Shown: positions 56,162-64,000 of the stretch, piece after piece | How the letters are laid out: each line of letters opens with the position of its first letter | Numbering within the stretch: the stretch's first letter is position 1 | Origin: Planctomycetota bacterium | GTDB taxonomy: Bacteria; Planctomycetota; Phycisphaerae; UBA1845; UTPLA1 | Reading direction: 5' to 3' | Assembly: GCA_003576905.1 (NCBI GenBank) | Contig: QEVG01000001.1 | Span: 1 to 64,000 of the forward strand | Length of the DNA stretch: 64,000 bases | Program-made: the position numbers and the translations under genes | The notes under the pieces: generated by a model | Told to the model about the DNA's origin: nothing | Database searches by the model: none | What the model saw: only the letters and a program-made list of their open reading frames with translations

Positions 56162-56641
56162 TCATGAGCGGGACATGGTCGCGAACCGATCGGGAATAAC
56201 GGTTTCCGCGATCAGGTCCTCATCGCGCCGACTGCCGATGAAACTTCCGTCGGGCTGCAATTCGCCCGTAAAGATCAGGCGGAGGCGGCGCTCCGGCGCG
56301 GCGCGGAGGTTGTAAGTGACTTGTAGGACGATGACATTTCCTGCCCGCGTGATGATCGGGCCTTCGATAATACGGGAGGAAACGCCCGAGCCGTCGCTGC
56401 TGCAACTGACGTCAATTATGGATACGCGCTGCTCCTGGACGACGAGGCACGACCGTGCTCCCGCGGCGTCACTAATGACCCAGCTTCCCTCAAGCAGGCC
56501 GCTGGTATCGAGCAGGCCGGCGGTTGTCACGTAGACGGGCTCGACAATGGGTACCAGCACCGGCAGGCCGATCGGACCGCTCGCATCAGAGGTGCCGCAC
56601 CCGGCCAGGCCAATGGCCAACAGTGTCTTGATTTTGTTCAC
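56162..56641 (-). CDS. small predicted lipoprotein
   Basis: 159 residues from a GTG at about 56641 preceded by AGGGGG. Signal peptide and lipobox: MNKIKTLLAIGLAGC (LAGC). Mature part has SGLLEGSWVISDAAGARSCLVVQEQRVSIIDVSC and a beta-rich RLRLIFTGELQPDGSFIGSR, resembling a small calycin- or lipocalin-like barrel, though I would not assign it. A longer open frame upstream is ignored because the lipoprotein signal then fits poorly. Its stop lies in an AT-poor region without a clear terminator. Confidence 0.6.
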   Translation of the reverse strand: MNKIKTLLAIGLAGCGTSDASGPIGLPVLVPIVEPVYVTTAGLLDTSGLLEGSWVISDAAGARSCLVVQEQRVSIIDVSCSSDGSGVSSRIIEGPIITRAGNVIVLQVTYNLRAAPERRLRLIFTGELQPDGSFIGSRRDEDLIAETVIPDRFATMSRS

Positions 56642-56971
56642 GACGACCCCCTGGCAGCGGATGGAACCCGTCGCCGAGCCGTCCATGGCCCCCCCTTCGC
56701 TCTCTTTCGTCCTCGCGTACGCCATTCTACCCCACAGAGGGACGGTTCTCAAAGCGACGCGCGCGGGTATCCGGGGGAGCGAACGCCTGCCTTTTTCCGA
56801 TAATCCCGCCCGGGCCGTGCCGGCGCGGGCGTCAACCAGCAGGCGGTCGCCGGATATGATCAAGTGGACGCACGCGCACTACGGCGAAACAATACCGTCA
56901 CAAGATCCGCGCGGCCTGGCCGAGACTTCGCTGCGCCCGGTTAGACGAATCATGGCGACGAGGTGTGCCTG

Positions 56972-57781
56972 ATGCATGGCAAACTGCTGAGAATCTGCGT
57001 TTCGGGCTTATTGATCGTGGGAATCTTTGACGGGGTCACGGCGCGGGCTGAAGAGTCGGTCGATTCCATTCAAGAAAGGGTGCTCGCCCTGCACGGCAAG
57101 ATCAAGTCATTCAGCGGGCGGATTGAATCCCGGTTTGACTCGACGCTCCAGGGGGCATGGGTCAAGAGCCACACGCAAGGCCCGGTCGCCTACAAGTTTC
57201 AGGATGGCAAGATTCTCTATCGAATGGATCTGAAGATCGAAACGATGCGCGAGAGCGACGCCGAAAAATCCACGTCGCGTGAAGAACAAGTGCTGATGTC
57301 GGACGGCGACTACATGTATCAGAGCGGCGTACAGAACGGCGAAAAGATCGCCTACAAGGCCGACGTCGACAGCCTTCAGACGTGCGTACCGACGAAGCTC
57401 TTTTTTGGCTGGCTAAAGCGGGATTACGACCTGACCGTTCTGCCGGATGAGAAGGTTGACGGAAAGGATTGCTGGGTGATCCGGGCGGCAAAGAAATCTG
57501 AGGAGGAAGTCCTCCAACTCAAGACGGTCACGTTTTTTCGCAAGGACGTGCCCATCATGGTAAAGACGGTGAACTACGACCGGTTCGACAACGTCATGCA
57601 GGTGACGGAGATCAGGGATATCAAGCTCGACGTCGAACTGGATCCCGAAAAGTTCGTCTTCAAGGCGCATTCCGATACGAAGATCATCGATCAGTCCACG
57701 CGAAGTGCCGAATCTGCGGCACCAAACTCCGCCCCGGCGCCTGCCGGCTCTGCGGCCCCCACGACCGCGCCTGCGCCATGA
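56972..57781 (+). CDS. exported LolA/RseB-fold protein
   Basis: 269 residues with a signal peptide (MHGKLLRICVSGLLIVGIFDGVTARA). The mature part follows the outer-membrane lipoprotein-sorting (LolA-like) pattern: SIQERVLALHGKIKSFSGRIES, then alternating strands with KFQDGKILYRMDLKIE, GDYMYQSGVQNGEKIAYKADVD, DCWVIRAAKKSEEEVLQLKTVTFFRKD, and VMQVTEIRDIKLDVELDPEKFVF. It ends in an Ala/Pro-rich disordered tail (APAPAGSAAPTTAPAP). It probably binds a hydrophobic ligand in the periplasm. ATG 56972 is chosen because GAGGTG lies six to seven bases before it. A hairpin follows the stop. Confidence 0.8.
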   Translation: MHGKLLRICVSGLLIVGIFDGVTARAEESVDSIQERVLALHGKIKSFSGRIESRFDSTLQGAWVKSHTQGPVAYKFQDGKILYRMDLKIETMRESDAEKSTSREEQVLMSDGDYMYQSGVQNGEKIAYKADVDSLQTCVPTKLFFGWLKRDYDLTVLPDEKVDGKDCWVIRAAKKSEEEVLQLKTVTFFRKDVPIMVKTVNYDRFDNVMQVTEIRDIKLDVELDPEKFVFKAHSDTKIIDQSTRSAESAAPNSAPAPAGSAAPTTAPAP

Positions 57782-57808
57782 TCCTGCTCCACGCAATCCA
57801 ATAAAAGT

Positions 57809-57840
57809 GCCCGCCGGGACCGAAACGGTCCCGGCGGGCC
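57809..57840 (+). terminator. hairpin after the LolA-like gene
   Basis: Perfect 14-base inverted repeat GCCCGCCGGGACCG / CGGTCCCGGCGGGC with a 3-base loop AAA, starting 28 bases after the stop. No T-run follows on either strand side, so termination may be partial or Rho-assisted. Confidence 0.6.
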
Positions 57841-58199
57841 ATTCTGTCAGAGGCTGCCTTGCAGCCACGTTCGCCGCCTTACGGCAGCCTCCTGCGTTTA
57901 CCTATGTCCACGGATCACCTCCAATCACAGGGCGGACTCCCCGGTCAGCGCCTGGTAAATAGACACTGCCGGGCTTTGCCCCGTCCGCCGACCGTCGCCG
58001 ACGGACCCGGTACGGAAACCATCCGAGGACGGATTCCCGTCACAGACTGATGCCCCCGGGTCCGATCCTCGCCCATTTCCGAGGACCGTTGCCAGGCACA
58101 ATCAGCCTGCACCCGAAGTCTATCCATCTAAAAAGTCGGTCGTCAAACAAAAAATGTGCCATTTTGCACGTCGAGGGTCTCCACCGAGCAGTCGGTGCT

Positions 58200-58229
58200 T
58201 TCGGATGTTAGGGCCATATCGTTTATACT
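58200..58229 (+). promoter_or_regulatory. candidate promoter of the secreted EEP-domain protein
   Basis: TATACT (58224-58229) with a weak TTCGGA about 17-18 bases upstream; the start codon follows after about 40 bases. Confidence 0.4.
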
Positions 58230-58269
58230 GAAGCTTGAGCCACCAACACACGCGAAAGGACCCGCCGAG

Positions 58270-60198
58270 GTGAACGAATCTTCGAATGCCGGCCATTCCA
58301 GCACCTGGCTGATTTCTCTGGGCCTGGCCGTGGGGATGGTCATTGGAGGTCTCACACCCGGGGTAATGGGCCAGATCCGCATCGTTAACTACAACATTGC
58401 CGGGTTGAACGGAAGCCAGCCTGCGCTTCAGGCGGTGTTCGCTGCGCTCAACGTGGACGACAAACCGGGCTTCGCCGTCGCGCCGCATCTTTACGTCTTT
58501 CAGGAAGTACACAGCAGCGATACGGCGCCGCTGCTGACCCTGCTCAATGCCGCCGCCCCGCCGGGCGTGACGTATGCATTGGGGACCTATACGAACATCG
58601 GTGAGAACAGTACGTCCGGCGCGCAGGCAATGTACTTTCGCGCGGATACGCTGGTCGAAGACCCGGCCGGACATGTCGATATCTTTACACAGGCGGGCCG
58701 GTATGCCGACCGCTGGCGACTTCGCCTAGCGGAGTATGACTCTCCCGCGGCGGTGTTCTACATTTACAGCGCTCACCTGAAGGCAAGCAATACGTCGACG
58801 GACGCCTCAACACGCCTGACCGGTGCAACTGCCATCCGCAATGACGCCGATGCATTGCCCGCAGGCACGCACATCATCTACGCCGGGGACTGGAACGTGT
58901 ATCACAATGGCGAGGCGGCGTACCTGCGATTCCTTGCAGCCGGAAACGGGCAGGGCTTCGATCCGCTCGGTACCGGCTCGTGGGCGGGGTCCGTAAACGC
59001 GATCAAGCACACGCAATCACCGTGTGCCACGGGTTGTACACTCGTCGCCGGGGGAATGGATGATCGGTTCGACTTCCAGGTATCCACCGGGTCGTTTCAG
59101 GATGGCGAGGGGTTGTCGCTGGTAGCCGGTACCTATCGCTCGTTCGGCAACGACGGCGCTCATTACGACACAAACATCAACAGCGGAAACAACTCGTATT
59201 ATCCGACGGATATCCCGCGTTCGAATGCGCTCGCAGGCAACCTTAAGATCGCGAGCGACCATCTCCCGGTTGTCGCCGATTACCAGTTCCCGGCGGCAAT
59301 GTCGGTAATGTTCGCAAGCTGTCCATGTACGGTGATCGTCGGCGCCGCGGCTTCCGTCCAAGTGACGGTGGCCAATGGTCCGATCGACGAACTGAGCGCC
59401 GTGCCGCGGGGAGGCATCCCGGCGGTTGCATTCGACGAATTGGATTATCAGGCGGCGGGATCGGGCGCGCTATTCGGATCCGTCTCCGGTACGGTTTTCA
59501 GCGGCGACCCGCCAGACAATGTTTCGCTGCCAATCGATAGTTCGGTCGCCGGGCAGGCGGCCGGGGTCATCACGGTGTCGAGCACAAGCGAGGCCGTTCA
59601 GGGGAGCCCGGCGACGGTGGAAGCCGCCATTCGCGTGCTCCGACCCGCCAACGGGTCGTTCAGTTCAGAAGCGGATGTCAATGCGACGGCCATGTCGGAC
59701 GCCCTCGAGCTGGACAGCGGAGCCCACTTGCTTAGTGTGCCTTTGTTCAACCTTGGGTTTGACGGGGATCAGTCCACACTTGAGATCGATGCGGTCAATG
59801 GAGTCGCACTGCCGTTTTCGGGCGGCATTGTGACGCCAGCTACGGGTATCGGCGCGATGTGGGCCGATATCGAGTTCGAGTTTGATACGACCGCACTCGT
59901 CCCGGGCACCTATGAGAACGAAATCGAGATCCTTGTCAGCGATGAGGACGTTCCCGGAGAAACGACGTCTGCCATGAGCCTGACGCTCACGGTTTCGGTA
60001 AAGTCGGCAACGGGACCCTCCACGGGCGACATCGATTGCGATTCGGACCTCGACATGGATGATGTCGCCGCTTTCTGCACGGTGCTGCTTGGACTGGACA
60101 TTGATGCTTGCCATGTGTCTCAGGCGGATGTAGACACCTCCGGGTCGGCGAATGCCGACGACATTCAGCCGTTTGTGAACTTCTTTCTAAGCCCATGA
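58270..60198 (+). CDS. secreted endonuclease/exonuclease/phosphatase-fold protein with dockerin-like tail
   Basis: 642 residues from a GTG; AAAGGA lies nine bases before. Signal peptide about residues 1-34 (STWLISLGLAVGMVIGGLTPGVMG). The EEP catalytic fold shows IRIVNYNIAGLNG (Asn), HLYVFQEVHSSD (metal-binding Glu), IYSAHLKASN (catalytic His), YAGDWNVYHNGE (Asp/Asn) and KIASDHLPVVADY (terminal Asp-His). This is the DNase I/sphingomyelinase/inositol phosphatase superfamily; substrate is unknown. A beta-sandwich-rich middle is followed by a dockerin-like tail (GDIDCDSDLDMDDVAAFCTVLLG, ADVDTSGSANADDIQPFVNFFL). It stops with an ATGA overlap onto the DUF4286 gene. Probably exported to the surface. 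Confidence 0.88.
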   Translation: MNESSNAGHSSTWLISLGLAVGMVIGGLTPGVMGQIRIVNYNIAGLNGSQPALQAVFAALNVDDKPGFAVAPHLYVFQEVHSSDTAPLLTLLNAAAPPGVTYALGTYTNIGENSTSGAQAMYFRADTLVEDPAGHVDIFTQAGRYADRWRLRLAEYDSPAAVFYIYSAHLKASNTSTDASTRLTGATAIRNDADALPAGTHIIYAGDWNVYHNGEAAYLRFLAAGNGQGFDPLGTGSWAGSVNAIKHTQSPCATGCTLVAGGMDDRFDFQVSTGSFQDGEGLSLVAGTYRSFGNDGAHYDTNINSGNNSYYPTDIPRSNALAGNLKIASDHLPVVADYQFPAAMSVMFASCPCTVIVGAAASVQVTVANGPIDELSAVPRGGIPAVAFDELDYQAAGSGALFGSVSGTVFSGDPPDNVSLPIDSSVAGQAAGVITVSSTSEAVQGSPATVEAAIRVLRPANGSFSSEADVNATAMSDALELDSGAHLLSVPLFNLGFDGDQSTLEIDAVNGVALPFSGGIVTPATGIGAMWADIEFEFDTTALVPGTYENEIEILVSDEDVPGETTSAMSLTLTVSVKSATGPSTGDIDCDSDLDMDDVAAFCTVLLGLDIDACHVSQADVDTSGSANADDIQPFVNFFLSP

Positions 60199-60509
60199 AC
60201 GCGCCGGCCCTCTATGAAGTTGAGGCGACTTTTGCTGATCACACCGTCGCGGAGCGGTGGGTCCGATGGATGCTCGACGAACATATCACAGAGGTCTGCC
60301 GATGTGGTGCGACAATGGGCCGGTTGATCCGAATCGATGGCGAAAAGGTTCGCTATGTCGCCCAGTATGAATTCGCGTCGCCCGGACAGCTTGAGAATTA
60401 CCTTCAACACCACGCGCCCCGCCTTCGCGCAGAAGGCGCCTCCCGTTTTCCTCTTGAATTGGTTTCGTATTCCCGCCGAACCGGCATCATCCTGCGGCCG
60501 GGGGGATAA
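60195..60509 (+). CDS. DUF4286 family protein
   Basis: 104 residues, MNAPALYEVEATFADHTVAERWVRWMLDEHITEVCRCG and then a YVAQYEFASPGQLENYLQHHAPRLRAEGASRFP block; these match the small alpha/beta DUF4286 proteins, whose function is unknown. The ATG overlaps the stop of the upstream secreted protein gene (ATGA), an odd pairing as this one has no signal peptide. It is 108 bases ahead of the ABC exporter gene. Confidence 0.85.
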   Translation: MNAPALYEVEATFADHTVAERWVRWMLDEHITEVCRCGATMGRLIRIDGEKVRYVAQYEFASPGQLENYLQHHAPRLRAEGASRFPLELVSYSRRTGIILRPGG

Positions 60510-60617
60510 TCCATCCCCCTACCGGCAAATCGGAGGTTGCTCGGGATCGGTTTTCATTCCTGATCCGATGCCCTACAATCCCGCCTTTGCCGGAGACGCG
60601 GTCTGACGGAGCACTGA

Positions 60618-62849
60618 ATGCGGGCAAAAGGTCCCAAGGCCAACATCGCGATCACCACGCGCAAGGGCGGCTCACCGCTGCACTTCATGCGCATTCTCAA
60701 GTATGCCCGGCCGTCCTTTCGGTATCTCTACCCCGGCCTCTTCTGCATTGTGATCTTCGCCATGACGTACTCGCTGAACCTCCTGGCGCTCCTGCCGGTG
60801 GTCAAGCTCATGGCGGATGACCAGAGCCTGCCGGCGTGGGTGGATCAGACGACATGTGAGAAGCGGATGGGGTTCCTGCTGGCCCACACCGAAGGCAAGC
60901 TGACGGTCGTTGCGACGAAGGGGAAAAAATCGCTGCCCGAATGCATCAGGGATCGCGACATCCTCGTCCGCGTGGACGGCGAGCCGGTCGAGGGCTGGAA
61001 AACTCTGCGGGCGCTTTCGCGACTGCCCGCCGGGGCGAAAGTGACGCTCGAGACGAGGCGTCCGCTGGAAGATGCAGTCCACACTTGCGCTGTCACACTG
61101 AAGCCTGTCGCAAAGACCGATGAACTCCTGCGGCAGGTGGCGAGCGTTCTGCCGGAAGAGACGACGACGCAGGCCAAGATGCGGACCCTCTTCATGGTCC
61201 TCGGCGTCATACTGACGATCACAATCATCGGCGGCATCTGTCGCTTTTTCGGCGAATACCTTATTGCCTTCGTCGCCGGGCGGACGGTCGTGGCGATCCG
61301 TCGCAAGATGTACGACCGCGTGCTCAAGTTCCCGGTCTCCTATTTCGCCACGCGCGGCGTGAGCGATACAATCAGCCGGTTTGTACAGGACAGCCAGGAC
61401 ATCTACCGTGGCCTGAACTTCGTTTTTGCCAAGAGCCTTCGCGAGCCGCTGAAGGCGATGTTCGCGTTCATGGTGGCGCTCTTTCTCGACTGGCGCATCA
61501 CGCTGGCCACGATCATCATCGCTCCGCTGGCCGGCCTGCTGATTCGCAAGTTCGGAAAAATGATCCGCCGGGCAAATAAGGGGCTGCTCGAAGGGTACGG
61601 GCGCATGCTGTCGGCATTGGAGAGCGCGCTCAATGGCATCCGGGTGGTCAAGGGGTACCGGATGGAGAACTACGAGCGGAAGCACCTTCACGCGGTCGAT
61701 GCCCACATGCTCAAGCAACAGATGAAGATCGAACGGACGGACGCCCTGACGGGCCCCGCCTTCGAGCTCATGGGTGTCATCGTCGCCAGCGTGGGCATTG
61801 TCTATTTTGCAGCGCAGATGTTCGCCAACCAGATGGACTTTGCCTACTTCGCGACGATCGCGGCGTGCATGGCGGGCATGTTCGACCCGGTGCGGAAGAT
61901 GTCGTCATTCTACAACCGGATCCAACAGGCCAATGCCGCCGTGGACCGGGTGTTTGAGATTATCGATCTGCCCATTGAAGAGGAGCGAAAGTTCGCCGCG
62001 GCGCCGCTGCCGCCCCTCGCAGATCGGATCGAGTTCAAGAACGTGCGGTTCACTTACGCCGGAACGGACAGGCCGGCCCTGGACGGCGTCAACCTTGTCG
62101 TGCGCCGCGGCGAGCGTATCGCCTTTGTCGGCCCGAACGGTTCGGGCAAGACCACGATGCTCGCCATGCTCATGCGGTTCTTCGAGCCTGACGAAGGAAG
62201 CGTCACGTTTGACGGCCGCAACGTCAGAGATTTTTCGATTCACTCGCTTCGGAGACAGATCAGCCTTATCACGCAGGACACCGTCATTTTTGCGGACACG
62301 ATCGCGCACAACATCGCTTATGGCGATGACCGGCTGCTGCGCCGGATGGTGCTCCGCCGACGACACCCGGAGCGGTTTCCTTCCGGAGCGGACCCTGATT
62401 TCCAGCGCATCGTCAGCGCGGCCACGGCGGCCTATGCCGACGAGTTTATCCGCGAGAAGCCGAAGGGGTATGATACCGACGTCGGCGAGCACGGGGCGCA
62501 GCTTTCGGGCGGTCAGAAGCAGCGCATCGCCATCGCCCGGGCGATTCTCCGAAACGCTCCGATCTTCATTTTCGACGAGGCTACAAGCCAGATCGACAGC
62601 GAGAGCGAGCAGAAGATTCACGATGCCGTTGAAAAGTTCCTCGAAGGTCGCACGGCCCTGATCATCGCTCATCGATTCTCCACGATTCTCCAGGCCGATC
62701 GGATCGTAGTTCTGGATCGGGGCCGGATCGTGGACATGGGCCGCCACGAGGAACTAATGGAACGCTGCCGTCTCTATCAGACGCTTTACGGGTCACAGAT
62801 TCTCGATGACGCGAAGCCGGGCCCCGTGCCGGTCGGGACTGGCGCATGA
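60618..62849 (+). CDS. MsbA-like ABC exporter with PDZ-like domain between TM1 and TM2
   Basis: 743 residues, against about 580 for MsbA. TM helix 1 lies near residues 35-60 (YLYPGLFCIVIFAMTYSLNLLALLPVV). Residues about 65-180 form a large extracytoplasmic insert with a PDZ-like core: CIRDRDILVRVDGEPVEGWK, then TLRALSRLPAGAKVTLETR and CAVTLKPV, close to the GD.I..vdG.....l...l......v.l.v.R pattern of PDZ domains of HtrA/RseP type. TM2 begins about residue 192 and the exporter core continues (RKMYDRVLKFPVSYF, the coupling-helix region). The ATPase shows Walker A GPNGSGKTT (about 505), Q-loop, LSGGQKQR (about 630), IFIFDEATS and IIAHRFST, with an insert of about 25 residues rich in Arg after the Q-loop. 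Exports a lipid, peptide or drug; GGAG precedes the ATG. Confidence 0.93.
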   Translation: MRAKGPKANIAITTRKGGSPLHFMRILKYARPSFRYLYPGLFCIVIFAMTYSLNLLALLPVVKLMADDQSLPAWVDQTTCEKRMGFLLAHTEGKLTVVATKGKKSLPECIRDRDILVRVDGEPVEGWKTLRALSRLPAGAKVTLETRRPLEDAVHTCAVTLKPVAKTDELLRQVASVLPEETTTQAKMRTLFMVLGVILTITIIGGICRFFGEYLIAFVAGRTVVAIRRKMYDRVLKFPVSYFATRGVSDTISRFVQDSQDIYRGLNFVFAKSLREPLKAMFAFMVALFLDWRITLATIIIAPLAGLLIRKFGKMIRRANKGLLEGYGRMLSALESALNGIRVVKGYRMENYERKHLHAVDAHMLKQQMKIERTDALTGPAFELMGVIVASVGIVYFAAQMFANQMDFAYFATIAACMAGMFDPVRKMSSFYNRIQQANAAVDRVFEIIDLPIEEERKFAAAPLPPLADRIEFKNVRFTYAGTDRPALDGVNLVVRRGERIAFVGPNGSGKTTMLAMLMRFFEPDEGSVTFDGRNVRDFSIHSLRRQISLITQDTVIFADTIAHNIAYGDDRLLRRMVLRRRHPERFPSGADPDFQRIVSAATAAYADEFIREKPKGYDTDVGEHGAQLSGGQKQRIAIARAILRNAPIFIFDEATSQIDSESEQKIHDAVEKFLEGRTALIIAHRFSTILQADRIVVLDRGRIVDMGRHEELMERCRLYQTLYGSQILDDAKPGPVPVGTGA

Positions 62850-62911
62850 ACGGAGTGTTGGCCGCCCCCAAGTATGACCGGGTCTGGCATGCGTGGTTTG
62901 GTCCTTACCCT

Positions 62912-64000
62912 TCAGGCCCTGCGCACCAGAACGACGGACACGTCATCCGGGCAACTGCCGCCCTTGAGAAACTCGGTGAGATCGGTGGAAAGCTCGCTGA
63001 GGACCTGGCCGGGCGCATCGCCGAGGGCATCGCAAAGAGCCTCCTCGAGCCCTGAAAGCCCGAACGTCTCCCCCCCGGAACTGACAGCGGCATGAATGCC
63101 GGAGGTGGCGAAGACGGCGGTCTGGCCATGGCCGAGGTCGATTGACTGTAATTCGAGCGTAAGGTTCTTGGCACGTCCGATCGGCTCGGATCGCTTTGGG
63201 TCGAGCTTTCTGCAATCGCCGTTGGGCAGAATGACGCCGATATGCACGCCGGGGCCGGCCATGCAGAAATTGACTTTGCCCGACACGGGGGCAATCCAGG
63301 CCGTGGCGAGATCGATAAGGCATTTCCCCTCGCCGGACGACAGTAGCCAGTTGAGGCTGCGGGCGAAAAGGTGGGGGGCGTCACAATGCAGGGCCGCGCA
63401 TCGAAACGCCGAGCGCAGCTCGGCGAGATAGCGAGGGACGGCGGGCCCCTCGGCGGAGACCTTCGCCACGATCAGAGCGCAGGTCTTGTCCGGAAGCTGG
63501 ACGATGTCGTAATAGTCGCAGCACCGCGCCGACCCCATGTGTCGATAGGCCGCAATCTGGAGCTCGTTCCACTGGGGCAGGGCCTTGGGGGTCACGGCAT
63601 CCTGGGTTGCGCGCGCGACCGTATGTTCCGTCGTCGTCACGGCGAGGCGCTTTGCAGTCGCCTTGCGAATGACTGTTTCGGCCACCGGGGCAATGGCGCA
63701 GGCCATAGCGCTCATCAGGTCGAGCGATTCCTCGGTAAACGGGGAGTCGGCGCTGTCGTTTTCGACGTAGAGCATCCCAAGATTGCCCGCCGCGCAGGGC
63801 AACGGAGTTGCCATCGCCGACTTGATTCCCGCGGACGGCGTTTCCGGGCAGCAGACGAACTGGGTCTCGGCGAGGCATCGGCTCTGCATGATGTGGGAAT
63901 ATGCCGGCCGGTCGCACGGCTGTCCCTGGTCCGTTATACCCAGATTCCAGTCAAAGTCGGCATTCTCGGCGTGGCGAAGTCCAGTCCATGCGCGGCGTGC
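62912..64000 (-). CDS. GAF and SpoIIE/PP2C-like phosphatase, 5'-truncated by window edge
   Basis: The frame is open to the last base of the window (residues before the ATG at 63889 read RHAENADFDWNLGITDQGQP), so the N-terminus is outside. The visible part has a GAF domain (SAMATPLPCAAGNLGMLYVEND, with the FTEESLDLMSAMA end) and a SpoIIE-type Ser/Thr phosphatase domain (SARCCDYYDIVQLPDKTCALIVAKVSAEG, AELRSAFRCAALHC, GVHIGVILPNGD, and a DDVSVVLVRRA end). The first Asp pair is present, but the second metal-binding Asp, normally in GDVSGKG, is replaced by Lys (AKVSAEG), so activity may be weak. Such proteins act in partner-switching or sigma-factor control. It converges with the ABC exporter. Confidence 0.8.
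   Translation of the reverse strand, partial: ARRAWTGLRHAENADFDWNLGITDQGQPCDRPAYSHIMQSRCLAETQFVCCPETPSAGIKSAMATPLPCAAGNLGMLYVENDSADSPFTEESLDLMSAMACAIAPVAETVIRKATAKRLAVTTTEHTVARATQDAVTPKALPQWNELQIAAYRHMGSARCCDYYDIVQLPDKTCALIVAKVSAEGPAVPRYLAELRSAFRCAALHCDAPHLFARSLNWLLSSGEGKCLIDLATAWIAPVSGKVNFCMAGPGVHIGVILPNGDCRKLDPKRSEPIGRAKNLTLELQSIDLGHGQTAVFATSGIHAAVSSGGETFGLSGLEEALCDALGDAPGQVLSELSTDLTEFLKGGSCPDDVSVVLVRRA

Larger units (their letters stand above)
57782..58269. other. 488-base gap with hairpins and a candidate promoter
   Basis: After the terminator-like hairpin at 57809 there is a second perfect 9-base repeat (GAGGCTGCC at 57850-57858 with GGCAGCCTC at 57883-57891), and then GTTTACC ... GGTAAAT and GTCC ... 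GGAC complementary pairs nested around 57895-57960. A structured RNA is possible, but I cannot match a family. A -10-like TATACT sits at 58224-58229. Confidence 0.5.

Noticed and set aside
57413-57868. 151-codon minus-strand open frame over the LolA-like gene end
   Set aside because: It lies mostly antisense to a well-supported gene, has no ribosome-binding site and its sequence has low complexity (Arg/Gly runs).

Overview
The window looks like a chromosomal stretch from a member of the Planctomycetota, probably a Phycisphaerae-like lineage. The evidence is the mix of genes: a SpoVG protein with a zinc ribbon set into its fold next to IspE, a GFTLIELL prepilin-type protein with a C-terminal H-X9-D motif, an ECF sigma factor divergent from a membrane-bound Ser/Thr kinase, secreted proteins with Cys-rich GACC repeats and dockerin-like tails, and a hybrid housekeeping set (DapF, MEP-pathway isoprenoid enzymes, RuvABC, UvrC). 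Base composition is uniformly GC-rich and I see no clear foreign island, insertion sequence, phage or CRISPR array. The phylum call is inference from gene content.

Layout. 1-10.0 kb (+): the end of a PfaA/Pfa2-like polyunsaturated-fatty-acid (PUFA) or secondary-lipid synthase (KR and PS-DH), then a 2,401-residue PfaC/Pfa3-like megasynthase (KS, KS-like chain-length factor, AT, four hot-dog folds forming two FabA-type dehydratases), with dapF and ispF tightly downstream. 10.2-14.1 kb (+): cysS-ruvC-ruvA-ruvB; ruvB carries an in-frame TAG between a good ribosome-binding site and the conserved core. 14.2-18.7 kb (-): two tandem amidohydrolases, one with its metal ligands lost, then an HtrA protease and a PilZ protein. 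18.9-20.8 kb (+): the prepilin-type protein and a membrane protein interrupted by an in-frame TGA. 20.8-24.9 kb (-): a five-gene envelope operon (membrane protein, DUF2752, two related lipoproteins, glycosyltransferase). 25-27.7 kb (+): aldehyde dehydrogenase with a near-consensus promoter and its own terminator, then an LpxL-like acyltransferase without the catalytic His.

28-36.8 kb is metabolic: a POT peptide transporter, an OPT transporter, peptidase T and a two-subunit 2-oxoacid:ferredoxin oxidoreductase, which suggests growth on peptides and ferredoxin-linked 2-oxoacid oxidation. After a tRNA-Leu(CAG) come an Asp-rich lipoprotein, the ECF sigma factor, the divergent kinase, and a tightly coupled operon of an exported CX4CH protein, a 38-residue Cys-rich microprotein and a membrane-anchored protein.

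42.9-60.2 kb is rich in exported proteins: Cys-rich repeat protein with dockerin-like tail, two paralogous subtilases, lipoproteins, a LolA-like protein and a secreted endonuclease/exonuclease/phosphatase-fold protein with dockerin-like tail, interspersed with spoVG, ispE and a short uvrC. The window ends with a DUF4286 protein, an MsbA-like ABC exporter carrying a PDZ-like periplasmic insertion, and a truncated GAF/SpoIIE-type phosphatase running off the right edge.

Best candidates for new biology: the PDZ-containing ABC exporter, the stop-to-start coupled Cys-rich microprotein operon, the planctomycete PUFA-type synthase linked to dapF/ispF, and the two in-frame stop codons in otherwise intact reading frames.
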